From: an uncultured bacterium
Lineage (GTDB): Bacteria; Bacillota; Clostridia; Lachnospirales; Lachnospiraceae
Reading direction: 5' to 3'
DNA: 64,000 nucleotides
NCBI GenBank assembly: GCA_905214955.1
Contig: CAJMON010000002.1
Coordinates: 1-64,000, forward strand
In this document: one piece after another, positions 33,070-41,156 of the stretch
How the letters are laid out: every line of letters starts with the position of its first letter
Numbering within the stretch: the first letter of the stretch is position 1
Translations under genes and position numbers: made by a program
The notes under the pieces: model-generated
What the model saw: the letters and a program-made list of their open reading frames with translations, nothing else
Databases searched by the model: none
Told to the model about the DNA's origin: nothing

Positions 33070-33887
33070 GACTGTTTCTCCTTTCCAGGTACTTTTGCAT
33101 AGTATTGCTGCCATACACCGCCATACAGAATATTCCGCAGCAGATGCAGATCCTGAACCAGGGGAAGTTTTTCGAATTCTCTGGCTGCACTGCCAATGAG
33201 ATTGGACAGTTCTGGTTCGATATCTTCCGGTTTTTTCTGCAGCCCAAGAAGTGGATTGTAGTTTCCAGTTTTCAGATCTTTTTTATAATCAATAGCTGCG
33301 TCCATAAGATAAATGAACCGTCCCAGTTCAAATCCAAACAGGCGCAGGCTGTTGCTCCAGAAATCTTCTTTGTAGACAAACAATTCGGAAAGCATTCTTC
33401 CAGAGCAGTTGATGGCCTGATCCGGCTCAGAATCAGACGCTTTTTCAACGGCGTTTAATGCCTGAATGCTGGAAGAAACGGCTTCCCACTGACGGGGATA
33501 TTTCCGCTCAATGTCGTCGCAGCTTTTCTTTAAAATGTCTGCAAATTTTTTGCTGCTTTTCTTCTGCTCATCCTGCCAGTCATCCAGACATTTGAAATAG
33601 GTGAGAAGAATGGTCATATCCGCAGCGTAATCAATGTATTCATTTTTTACAGCACTCTGCAGACGTAAGGGATGCACCGGGCAGCGGAAAGATTCGCCTT
33701 TTTCCTCCGGCTCATACAAAGAAGAAAGAAGGAGCGCAAGAAAAGCCATGTCAAAGCTTAAGCTCATCCGCTCTTTCTGTCCGAAGCGGTCTCCCAATGC
33801 CCTGCACAGTCCGCAGTACACACTCTGATACCGGTCAAGCTCTTCTTTGGAAAGTCCGCTTTTATTACAGATAATGTATCCAAACAT
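33066..33887 (-). CDS. DUF5685 family protein, Hsp70/Hsp40-linked
   Basis: A 273-aa helical protein matching the DUF5685 pattern (YCGLCRALG at 24-32); function unknown. Cys25/Cys28, Cys69 and His72 could bind metal. Two Asp-rich motifs stand out: LDDWQDE (101-107) and DAAIDYKKDLKTGNYNPL (196-213). They resemble the DDxxD and DxxxDxxxG.YLP motifs of squalene/phytoene-synthase-like folds. That is a visual resemblance only. It heads the operon with the J-domain and Hsp70 genes and has AGGAGG before the ATG. Confidence 0.78.
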   Translation of the reverse strand: MFGYIICNKSGLSKEELDRYQSVYCGLCRALGDRFGQKERMSLSFDMAFLALLLSSLYEPEEKGESFRCPVHPLRLQSAVKNEYIDYAADMTILLTYFKCLDDWQDEQKKSSKKFADILKKSCDDIERKYPRQWEAVSSSIQALNAVEKASDSEPDQAINCSGRMLSELFVYKEDFWSNSLRLFGFELGRFIYLMDAAIDYKKDLKTGNYNPLLGLQKKPEDIEPELSNLIGSAAREFEKLPLVQDLHLLRNILYGGVWQQYYAKVPGKEKQS

Positions 33888-34228
33888 AAAATTCCTCCTG
33901 AATCAGATTTCTCTTCTTCTATGGTATCAGTTTATGTGCGAAAAGCAACAGCAAAAATCTAATATGTTCATAAACTTTTTGTAAAGCCAATGGCAGGGGC
34001 AAAAGCCTAAAACCACGATGTGCTTGCACAGGAGTGGATTTATGACTTTATGCCCCGCCAAACATAAGAAAGTAGCAATTTACGCAGTAAATCTGCAGAT
34101 TCCGACTGTTTGCAGGTACTGTGTGCCAGTGGCACACGTTTAGCACCGACCAAATCGGAGCTGAGACCTTACGGATCAGTTTTTTGCGGAGTAATCCGTG
34201 TGGCATTGTATTTGGCAGATTTTTCAAG
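33888..34228. repeat. Gap with a hairpin-rich, repeat-like element
   Basis: No gene is supported here. From 33992 to 34059 an imperfect long hairpin (GGCAGGGGCA paired with TGCCCCGCC) is capped by TGTGC-TT-GCACA; it matches the element at 186-232. From 34060 to 34227 several further short hairpins follow: TTTAC/GTAAA, GTGTGCC/GGCACAC, CCGA/TCGG and ACGGAT/ATCCGT. The dense pairing, the absence of a reading frame and the second copy in the window suggest a dispersed intergenic element of the genus. Confidence 0.5.
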
Positions 34229-34268
34229 AAAAAAGACAGAAACCTCTTTTCAGCTTCTGTCTTTTTAT
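34226..34268 (-). terminator. Bidirectional-looking terminator after the phosphodiester glycosidase gene
   Basis: AAAAAGACAGAA and TTCTGTCTTTTT form a 12-bp stem (34229-34265) with T-runs available in both directions. It directly follows the minus-strand gene. Confidence 0.85.
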
Positions 34269-35567
34269 TTATTCTGTAAAACAGAGAAAATCTCCGCAGG
34301 CCCGTTCCTGTCCGTCCGAAGGATGGTTTAAGACGCGTCCCCGGTATACGAGAACAGACGAACCGCCTCCGTCCAAGTTGTAGGCAAAACGGCATCCAAA
34401 GCTTTTAAAAATGGCATTCATCTCCCGCTGGTTTAATCCACGGGAGCCGCCGCTTCCACGCCCATCAGCAACCAAAAGGACATACTCTCCTTTTTTTACC
34501 ATTCCCACAGCTGTTCTTGGATCTTTATAAGCTGTCAGAGAAAAGTTTTCATAGTCCACCGGCATGGATTTTCCATTTTTGATCAGAACCGGCCCAAAAT
34601 TGAAAGTTGCCGTTACCCCCTGTTTTATCAGGGCACTGGCAGTCAGACCCTGGGGCGGATTGTACAGGGTGCCGTCCCGTTTGATGGCTAGAAGGGAATA
34701 ACTGGTTCCAAGCGCCTTGTTGTAAATTCGTCCGTCCTTGATCATCACCGCATCAAATCCCGGCATTCCACTGGAATAGGAAAATGCACTTCCGTTGATC
34801 CCAACAATGGCTCCGATGCGGGAGACTGCATGGGAAGTCAGTTCCCTGGCTCCGCCATAGGTTCCATAGGACAGCGGTGTCTTTATCTGAGAAGGATCTT
34901 TGATCTTTACATGGGCCGTCCAGTAGACCGTTCCGTATTTTTCCGATTGTTCCAGATTCACCTGCAGCGTGGAAGTCTCATACCGGATTTTGGTAGCTGT
35001 TGCCAGGCTGTTGGTGTTCATCCGCTCCTTGGTGGACAAACGCCCTTTGCTGTTGACGTAATAATACCAGCTTCCCTTTTTTAACCAGGAACTGGTTTTT
35101 AAATTTCCGGATTTATCAAAATAATACTGTTTTTTCTGGATTTTCTGCCAGTGGACAGCCCGGATGCCTTTTTCATTGACATAATAGCGCTGTCCTTTCC
35201 AGGTAATCCAGGTGCTGGTCTTTTTCTTTCCACTTTTGGTGTAATAGTACCAGTTTTTTCCAATTTTGACCCAGCCGCCCCGAAAATTGGGGATGTATTT
35301 TCCATCTTCCCCCACGAACCAGCGTTTTCCTTTGGAAGTGATCCACTGATTTGTGGCCCTGGCACCGGTTTTGGTTACATAATAGTCTCCCACCCACCGG
35401 TTCTTTGCCTTTTTCCCGTTTTTCAGGTAATAGTAGTAGGTATTTCCGCTGCGCACCCATCCCCGTTTGGCTGCCTGTGCCTCACCGGATGGAACAACGG
35501 AACATGCCAGAACCAGAAGAACAAGCAGGAGGTTTTTTTGCAGCCGTTTTTTTGCAGATTCACTCAT
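34269..35567 (-). CDS. Secreted phosphodiester glycosidase (NAGPA domain) with cell-wall-binding-like repeats
   Basis: A 432-aa exported protein. The signal peptide covers about residues 1-33 (LLLVLLVLACSVV ... EAQA). Residues 34-185 hold about six aromatic repeats of the GW..GNTYYYYLKNGK type, like choline/glucan-binding repeats but very basic. Residues about 200-432 form a phosphodiester glycosidase (NAGPA/DUF2233) domain with GINGSAFS, LLVADGRGSGGSRGL and NLDGGGSSVLV. Such enzymes cleave sugar-1-phosphodiesters, so a cell-wall glycopolymer is a plausible substrate. It starts just after the hisIE stop, so it may be co-transcribed with the his operon by position alone. Confidence 0.88.
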   Translation of the reverse strand: MSESAKKRLQKNLLLVLLVLACSVVPSGEAQAAKRGWVRSGNTYYYYLKNGKKAKNRWVGDYYVTKTGARATNQWITSKGKRWFVGEDGKYIPNFRGGWVKIGKNWYYYTKSGKKKTSTWITWKGQRYYVNEKGIRAVHWQKIQKKQYYFDKSGNLKTSSWLKKGSWYYYVNSKGRLSTKERMNTNSLATATKIRYETSTLQVNLEQSEKYGTVYWTAHVKIKDPSQIKTPLSYGTYGGARELTSHAVSRIGAIVGINGSAFSYSSGMPGFDAVMIKDGRIYNKALGTSYSLLAIKRDGTLYNPPQGLTASALIKQGVTATFNFGPVLIKNGKSMPVDYENFSLTAYKDPRTAVGMVKKGEYVLLVADGRGSGGSRGLNQREMNAIFKSFGCRFAYNLDGGGSSVLVYRGRVLNHPSDGQERACGDFLCFTE

Positions 35568-35568
35568 A

Positions 35569-36846
35569 TCAGCGGTTTGCCAGCTCTCTGGTAATGTCTT
35601 CCCAGGTTACGCCACGCTCTGCCATGAGCACCATCACATGATAGAGGAAATCGCTGATTTCATACTTGATCTCTTCCGGGTTTGGATTTTTGGCTGCAAT
35701 GACAATCTCTGTGGCTTCCTCTCCCACTTTTTTCAGGATCTTGTCGATTCCTTTGTCAAACAAGTAGTTGGTGTAAGAGCCTTCCTTGGGATGAAGCTTT
35801 CGATCTATGATGACATTGTACACGTTCTCAAACACCTTCATGGGATTGGTATCGGCATAGTCCTTTTTCACCATTTCCCGGTAGAAACAGCTTCTGTTTC
35901 CGGTATGACAGGCAGCACCGATCTGGCGCACTTTTGCCAGAATGGTATCGTTGTCACAGTCAATGGACAGACTCTGGACATACTGGAAATGTCCGGATGT
36001 CTCTCCTTTGATCCACAGCTCCTGACGGCTTCGGCTGTAATAAGTCATCCGTCCGCCCCGGAGGGTTTTTTCATAGGCTTCCTGATTCATATACGCCACC
36101 ATCAGCACTTCCAGGGTTTTGTAGTCCTGTACAACTACCGGAATCAGGCCGTCACTGCCTTTTTTCAGATCGTCCCAGGTATAGGGACTTTCAAACAGGT
36201 TGACGGAAATGCCATGTTTCTTCAACGCATGTTTGCGCTCCATAATGGAATCCGGATCTCTCGTAAATAAAGAAGCGGCCACACCGGATACGAACTCATT
36301 GGAAAACAGCGGAAGCAGATCATCTTCCCCTGCATGAAACAGCACCGGAAGAACCGGCACTTCCAGAGCACCCGAAGGCGCACTGCCGTCCAGAGTCAGA
36401 ATTTCCGAAGCATAGGCGCTGACAAGCTCTCTGTTTTCTGCAAAATCTTCCAGGGTTTCCAGGCATACACCAATTTTTTCTTTTCCAAAACGCTTGGAAA
36501 CTTCCTCAGCCATAGCCACATTGGAATTTTTGGAAAAGTTTAAGAAGGCTTTCCGGCATCCGGCATAGAGCAGTTTTTTCACATCCTCCACCCTCCGGAT
36601 GTTTCCGCATCCGAAAATGGGAAAATCTACGGCTCTGGCAATCTCCCGGATCTGATTTAAGGACTCTTCGTGTTCGTCATCTCCTTTGGAAAGATCGAAC
36701 ACAATGAGCTCGTCGGCACCACTGTTTTCATACAGCTGGGCCAAAACGGCCGGACGGTTTTCTCCTTCCCAAAGGGCTCCGTCAAATCCGGATGCCGCCC
36801 TGCCGTTCTTTAAAAATAAATACGCACTCACGTTTTTCTTTGTCAT
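35569..36846 (-). CDS. hisIE: HisIE fused to an N-terminal HisA/HisF-like barrel
   Basis: A 425-aa protein with three parts. Residues 1-210 resemble a HisA/HisF TIM barrel (VSAYLFLKNGRAASGFDG), but the catalytic Asp positions of HisF (CLDVKDG and AIDAK) read AYLFLKNG and GVCLETL, so this part is likely inactive. Residues about 215-325 are phosphoribosyl-AMP cyclohydrolase (SIDCDNDTILAKVRQ, ACHTGNRSCFY). Residues about 330-425 are phosphoribosyl-ATP diphosphatase (KKVGEEATEIVIAAKN). It catalyses histidine steps 2 and 3. The ATG at 36846 has AAAGGA upstream. Confidence 0.9.
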   Translation of the reverse strand: MTKKNVSAYLFLKNGRAASGFDGALWEGENRPAVLAQLYENSGADELIVFDLSKGDDEHEESLNQIREIARAVDFPIFGCGNIRRVEDVKKLLYAGCRKAFLNFSKNSNVAMAEEVSKRFGKEKIGVCLETLEDFAENRELVSAYASEILTLDGSAPSGALEVPVLPVLFHAGEDDLLPLFSNEFVSGVAASLFTRDPDSIMERKHALKKHGISVNLFESPYTWDDLKKGSDGLIPVVVQDYKTLEVLMVAYMNQEAYEKTLRGGRMTYYSRSRQELWIKGETSGHFQYVQSLSIDCDNDTILAKVRQIGAACHTGNRSCFYREMVKKDYADTNPMKVFENVYNVIIDRKLHPKEGSYTNYLFDKGIDKILKKVGEEATEIVIAAKNPNPEEIKYEISDFLYHVMVLMAERGVTWEDITRELANR

Positions 36847-36847
36847 T

Positions 36848-37435
36848 TTACAAACTTCCTTTCGTGGAAAGTACCTGATCCGTGCGGGGTTCTGCGGAAA
36901 CGGCCATATCCAGGGCTTTCGCAAAAGACTTAAACATGGCTTCCATCATGTGATGGTTGTTCCCTGGAGTCAGGGTTTTGATGTGCAGGTTCATGCCTGC
37001 TGCATAGGAAATGGCATAGAAAAATTCTTTTACCATCTCGGTATCCATATCACCGCACCGGGACACGGTAAACGGGCTTTCATAGGAAAGATAGGGTCTT
37101 CCGCACAGGTCCACCGCGCAGATTACCAGGCATTCATCCATGGGAAGAATGCAGCTTCCATAACGACGGATGCCCTTTTTCTCTCCCACGGCTTCTTTGA
37201 TGGCAATTCCAAGGACAATACCGGTATCCTCGATGGTGTGGTGGGTGTCCACCTGAAGATCGCCTTTTACCTGGATATTCAGGTCAAAAAAGCCATGTCT
37301 GGAAAAACCTTCCAGCATGTGATTAAAAAAGCCAATGCCGGTATCTACCTGATAACTGCCTTTTCCATCCAGATTTAATGAAAGGGCAATCTGTGTCTCT
37401 TTGGTATTTCGGGTAATGGATGCTGTCCGTTCCAT
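36848..37435 (-). CDS. hisB: Imidazoleglycerol-phosphate dehydratase
   Basis: A 195-aa Mn-dependent dehydratase of the histidine pathway. The metal-binding motifs DTHHTIEDTGI, FFNHML and NNHHMMEA are intact. It is monofunctional, with no phosphatase domain. The ATG at 37435 has GGAGG upstream; a longer frame overlaps hisD without a site. One base separates it from hisIE. Confidence 0.95.
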   Translation of the reverse strand: MERTASITRNTKETQIALSLNLDGKGSYQVDTGIGFFNHMLEGFSRHGFFDLNIQVKGDLQVDTHHTIEDTGIVLGIAIKEAVGEKKGIRRYGSCILPMDECLVICAVDLCGRPYLSYESPFTVSRCGDMDTEMVKEFFYAISYAAGMNLHIKTLTPGNNHHMMEAMFKSFAKALDMAVSAEPRTDQVLSTKGSL

Positions 37436-37454
37436 CCTGCTTCCTCCTGTATCA

Positions 37455-38750
37455 TCAGTCTTTTTCAAAACGTACCTGAATGGAATTTGCGTGGGCAGTC
37501 AGCTGCTCTGCCTTTGCAAACCGGATAATATCCTCATGAACTTCCTCCAGGGCCTCTCTGGAATAATAGACAATGCTGGATTTCTTTACAAAATCATCCA
37601 CACTTAAAGGAGAGAAGAACTTGGCAGTGCCGTTGGTGGGCAGGATATGGTTGGGGCCTGCAAAATAATCGCCTAAAGGTTCGCTGCTGTATTCTCCGAT
37701 AAAAATAGCTCCCGCATTGCGGATTTTGGTCATCACCTGGAAGGGATCACGGGTGACAATCTCCAGATGCTCGGATGCGATTTCATTGGCTGCCTCAATG
37801 GCTTCCTCCAGATTTTCAGCAATCAGGATATGTCCATAATTATCCAGGGATTTCTGGATAATCTCTTTTCTGGAAAGGGTCTTTAAAAATTCATCAATTT
37901 CAGAGGATACTTTTTTTGCAAGTTCTTCGCTTGTAGTCACTAAAATGGCGCTTGCCAGCTCATCGTGCTCTGCCTGGGAAAGCAGGTCTGCTGCCACATA
38001 TCTGGGATTGGCGGTCTCATCTGCCAGTACCAGAATTTCGCTGGGGCCTGCAATGGAGTCAATGCTGACATGGCCGTACACGGCTTTTTTTGCCAGTGCT
38101 ACGTAAATGTTTCCAGGTCCTACGATCTTGTCTACTTTCGGGATGCTTTCGGTGCCAAATGCCAGTGCCGCAATGGCCTGGGCGCCGCCTGCCTTGTAAA
38201 TCTCATCGGCACCTGCTTCTTTGGCTGCCACTAAGGTAGCAGGATTGATTTCTCCGGCTGCATTACAGGGAGTAGTCATGACAATTTTCTCCACACCTGC
38301 CACTTTTGCAGGAACAATGTTCATCAAAACGGAAGAGGGATACGCAGCCTTTCCACCAGGTACATACACACCTACTGCCCGCAGAGGAGTGACTTTCTGT
38401 CCCAGAAGGGTGCCTTTGGGAGTGCTGTCAAACCAGCTGTAGCGTTTCTGCTTTTCGTGGTAGCTGCGGATATTCACCAGGGCTTTGCGGATCACATCCA
38501 CCAGGCCTGGATCTACTTTTGTGTAAGCTTCCTGAATTTCTTCTTCGGTGACCCGGACATTTTCCGGTCCGATATCTGCCTTGTCAAAGGCTTTGGTATA
38601 GGAAAACAGAGCTTCGTCTCCTTTTTCACGGATATTTGCAATGATTTCAGAAACCCGGCTTTCATACTGGGGATATTGGTTGGGACTTCTCTTTAACAGA
38701 TCCTCCAACAGCCGGGAACGGCTTTCTTCTGTAAGTTTTACCATACGCAT
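37455..38750 (-). CDS. hisD: Histidinol dehydrogenase
   Basis: A 431-aa NAD- and zinc-dependent enzyme catalysing the last two oxidations to histidine. Typical blocks are RAVGVYVPGGKAAYPSSVLM, AGGAQAIAALAFGTESIPKVDKIVGPGN, IAGPSEILV, SQAEHDELA and EHLEIV. AGGAGG precedes the ATG. Confidence 0.97.
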   Translation of the reverse strand: MRMVKLTEESRSRLLEDLLKRSPNQYPQYESRVSEIIANIREKGDEALFSYTKAFDKADIGPENVRVTEEEIQEAYTKVDPGLVDVIRKALVNIRSYHEKQKRYSWFDSTPKGTLLGQKVTPLRAVGVYVPGGKAAYPSSVLMNIVPAKVAGVEKIVMTTPCNAAGEINPATLVAAKEAGADEIYKAGGAQAIAALAFGTESIPKVDKIVGPGNIYVALAKKAVYGHVSIDSIAGPSEILVLADETANPRYVAADLLSQAEHDELASAILVTTSEELAKKVSSEIDEFLKTLSRKEIIQKSLDNYGHILIAENLEEAIEAANEIASEHLEIVTRDPFQVMTKIRNAGAIFIGEYSSEPLGDYFAGPNHILPTNGTAKFFSPLSVDDFVKKSSIVYYSREALEEVHEDIIRFAKAEQLTAHANSIQVRFEKD

Positions 38751-38752
38751 GA

Positions 38753-39403
38753 TTACATGCCTCCTTTGTGTATCTGCGCCCGCAGGTCTTTTAACAGCTG
38801 GGTGATGCGCTCATTTTCCATTCTCATGCTCACCTGATTGACTACCACTCTGGCAGACAGTGGGCAGACTTCTTCTAACACTTCCAGGCCATTTTCCCGC
38901 AGGGTGGTTCCGGTCTCAACGATATCTACAATCACTTCGGAAAGCCCTACAATAGGGGCCAGCTCAATGGAGCCGTTCAGCTTGATGATTTCCACGGTCT
39001 GATGTTTTTTGTTGTAAAAATAATCTTTGGCAATGTGAGGATATTTAGTGGCTACCCGGATCAGCTCCTGGGATTTTAGCAGTTCTTTGGCAGAAGATGG
39101 TCCGCACACACACATCCGGCATTTTCCAAATCCTAAATCCATCACCTCGTACAGGCTGCGCTGCTCCTCTAAGATGGTATCCTCTCCTACGATTCCAATG
39201 TCTGCTGCACCGTATTCTACGTAGGTGGGAACATCCGGTCCTTTAGAAAGGAAAAATTTTAATTTCAAATCTTCATTGACAAAAATCAGTTTTCGGGAGG
39301 AAGGATCTTTCATTTCCTCACAGGTGATCCCTACTTTTTCAAACAGTTCCAGGGTCTGTTTTGCCAGACGGCCCTTTGCCAGGGCAAATGTCAGATATCT
39401 CAT
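38753..39403 (-). CDS. hisG: ATP phosphoribosyltransferase, short form
   Basis: A 216-aa catalytic subunit of the first histidine step, the short HisG form that needs HisZ. It starts TFALAKGRLAKQTLELF and has GAADIGIVGEDTI and IVDIVETGTTLRENGL. It lacks the C-terminal feedback domain of long HisG; its partner hisZ lies immediately upstream, overlapping by 4 bases. Confidence 0.97.
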   Translation of the reverse strand: MRYLTFALAKGRLAKQTLELFEKVGITCEEMKDPSSRKLIFVNEDLKLKFFLSKGPDVPTYVEYGAADIGIVGEDTILEEQRSLYEVMDLGFGKCRMCVCGPSSAKELLKSQELIRVATKYPHIAKDYFYNKKHQTVEIIKLNGSIELAPIVGLSEVIVDIVETGTTLRENGLEVLEEVCPLSARVVVNQVSMRMENERITQLLKDLRAQIHKGGM

Positions 39404-40515
39404 ACGTCTTGTTCCTCCAGAATCACTTTTTTACCGGCTTTTCGTAAGCTCTGTGCTTTTTGGATGGCATCTGCCTGCTCATCCGGGGTGTAAGAAAGAA
39501 CAACCGGGCTTGGGTCTGTCTCTACGGCAATCTTCTGTCTTGTCAGGGCATTTAACAGCTGGTCAGACATGACCACAAATCCCACAGAGGGTGCTTCTTT
39601 TCCAAAGTGGCCAAGAAGGTGGTCGTAGCGTCCGCCTTTGATAATGGCTTCACCGGTACCGAAAGTGTATCCACGGAAAATGATACCCGTGTAATACATA
39701 TATCGGCTGAGCATTCCAAGGTCAAAGGAAACGTATTTTTCAAAACCGTATAATTTCAGAATTCTGGAAATTTCCTGAAGGCGGGACACAGCTGCCAGGG
39801 CTTTTGGATTGTCCGTCATGCCGGAGGCTTCCGTAAGGACAGCTTCAGCGCCAAACAGCTGAGGCAGCCGGATAAACAGCTCTTTTAAGGAAGCGGAAAG
39901 TTTCTGGCCAGCTAAAAGTTCTTCTACACCGAAATGATTCTTGTTGGAAATCAGGTTGCGAAGCTTGGATTCTGTCTCTTCATTCAGTCCTGCTTCTTCG
40001 CACAGGCTCTGGAAAAAATCGGCGTGACCAAGGCTGATCTGAAATTCGGTAAGACCGGCAGACAATAAGGTATCAATGGCCAGAGCCACAATTTCTCCGT
40101 CTGCAGACACCCGGCTGTCGCCGATAAATTCTGCACCGATCTGGGTAGTCTCTTTTAAACGGCCCTGATAGCTGGAATTGTTGATAAAGGTGTTTCCCAT
40201 ATAACAGAGCCGGACGGGAAGTGCTTCCTCCGGATAATATTTGGAAGCTGCTCTTGCAATGGAAGGGGTGATATCCGGTCTAAGTACCAGGGTATTTCCT
40301 TCCCGATCAAAAAATTTATACAGATCCGTGGAAGGAACCGTTCCCACTTCTCTTCCAAAAACATCAAAATATTCAAAGGTGGGCGTTTCAATATCCCGGT
40401 ATCCATAAGAACGCAGGGTTTCCTGCAGATGTCTTTGGAGGGTTAATTTCCGCTCACATTCTTCATTGTAAATATCCCGCACACCTTCCGGTGTGTGGAG
40501 CAGACGCTGTTTCAT
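39400..40515 (-). CDS. hisZ: ATP phosphoribosyltransferase regulatory subunit HisZ
   Basis: A 371-aa HisRS-like regulatory subunit without tRNA synthetase activity. The class II core is visible (ETPTFEYFDVFGREVG, LVLRPDITPSIARAAS, GGRYDHLLGHFG), with no anticodon-binding domain. It activates short HisG and mediates histidine feedback. It is the first gene of the his operon. Confidence 0.95.
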   Translation of the reverse strand: MKQRLLHTPEGVRDIYNEECERKLTLQRHLQETLRSYGYRDIETPTFEYFDVFGREVGTVPSTDLYKFFDREGNTLVLRPDITPSIARAASKYYPEEALPVRLCYMGNTFINNSSYQGRLKETTQIGAEFIGDSRVSADGEIVALAIDTLLSAGLTEFQISLGHADFFQSLCEEAGLNEETESKLRNLISNKNHFGVEELLAGQKLSASLKELFIRLPQLFGAEAVLTEASGMTDNPKALAAVSRLQEISRILKLYGFEKYVSFDLGMLSRYMYYTGIIFRGYTFGTGEAIIKGGRYDHLLGHFGKEAPSVGFVVMSDQLLNALTRQKIAVETDPSPVVLSYTPDEQADAIQKAQSLRKAGKKVILEEQDV

Positions 40516-40562
40516 ACGATTCTCCTTTAGTTCGAAAGATTAGACACTTTAACGATTCACAG

Positions 40563-40626
40563 TGCTATCATACTAGCACATTGAATTACTAACGGTTATT
40601 ATACGAAAAACAACCATTCTTGTCAA
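40563..40626 (-). promoter_or_regulatory. Promoter and leader hairpin of the his operon
   Basis: Minus strand TTGACA, 17-base spacer, TATAAT (40598-40626), a full consensus that overlaps the end of recU. The leader carries GTGCTA-GTATGA-TAGCAC (40563-40580), a 6-bp hairpin or operator-like palindrome. No T-box or His-rich leader peptide was seen in the short leader. Confidence 0.75.
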
Positions 40627-41156
40627 TCCCTGGAGTTCAAATCTTTTTGCAGAGCCTCCAGATAGGGAACCAGGACACCGCCATGCATGGGAATGACATA
40701 GGAAAGATCCAGCTCCTCGTGGCGGAAACTTTTTCTTCCTCCGTTCTGGGCCCGCTCCCAGAAACGAAGCAGATCTTTCAAAGGAAGGTAGACCAGTTCA
40801 TTTCTGGCCGTATAAAACAGGATGAAAAAGGCGATTCCTCCCTGCTTTTCAAAAGCTTCCATAAAAGCCACCTGATGAGGATGGACATTGGCCAGGGTAA
40901 AAGTATCCACTGCGCATTCTTTGGCATCAAAGCATACCGGGATTCCCTGAACCGCACCGATATAGTCTACCGTACTCTTCTGCTCAAAATAGGCAAGGGT
41001 AATGTGCCGGTGTTCCTTGTCGATGCGGATGGGGGTAATGGGGGTTGGAATTTTCTGAATCAAAGCAAGGCCCTTCTCCAGGTACTGCTCGTTGGTGCGG
41101 TTGATGAGTTCTTCTAAGGTTGAACCTCTTAAGCCTCTGGAGTTCCAGGTTGCCAT
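40623..41156 (-). CDS. recU: Holliday junction resolvase RecU
   Basis: A 177-aa Mg-dependent nuclease that resolves four-way junctions in Gram-positive bacteria. WNSRGLRGSTLEELI, STVDYIGAVQG and CFDAKEC match the family, with catalytic Asp/Glu/Lys in the last two. The start overlaps the end of the RluA-type gene by 28 bases. Confidence 0.9.
   Translation of the reverse strand: MATWNSRGLRGSTLEELINRTNEQYLEKGLALIQKIPTPITPIRIDKEHRHITLAYFEQKSTVDYIGAVQGIPVCFDAKECAVDTFTLANVHPHQVAFMEAFEKQGGIAFFILFYTARNELVYLPLKDLLRFWERAQNGGRKSFRHEELDLSYVIPMHGGVLVPYLEALQKDLNSRD

Noticed and set aside
34048..34395. 115-codon minus-strand frame in the gap after the DUF5685 operon
   Set aside because: It overlaps the end of the phosphodiester glycosidase gene, the terminator and the hairpin element, and has no ribosome site. 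It is better explained as an open frame through a repeat.
40516..40622. Histidine T-box or His leader peptide before hisZ
   Set aside because: The leader is short, with no T-box core sequence and no run of His codons.
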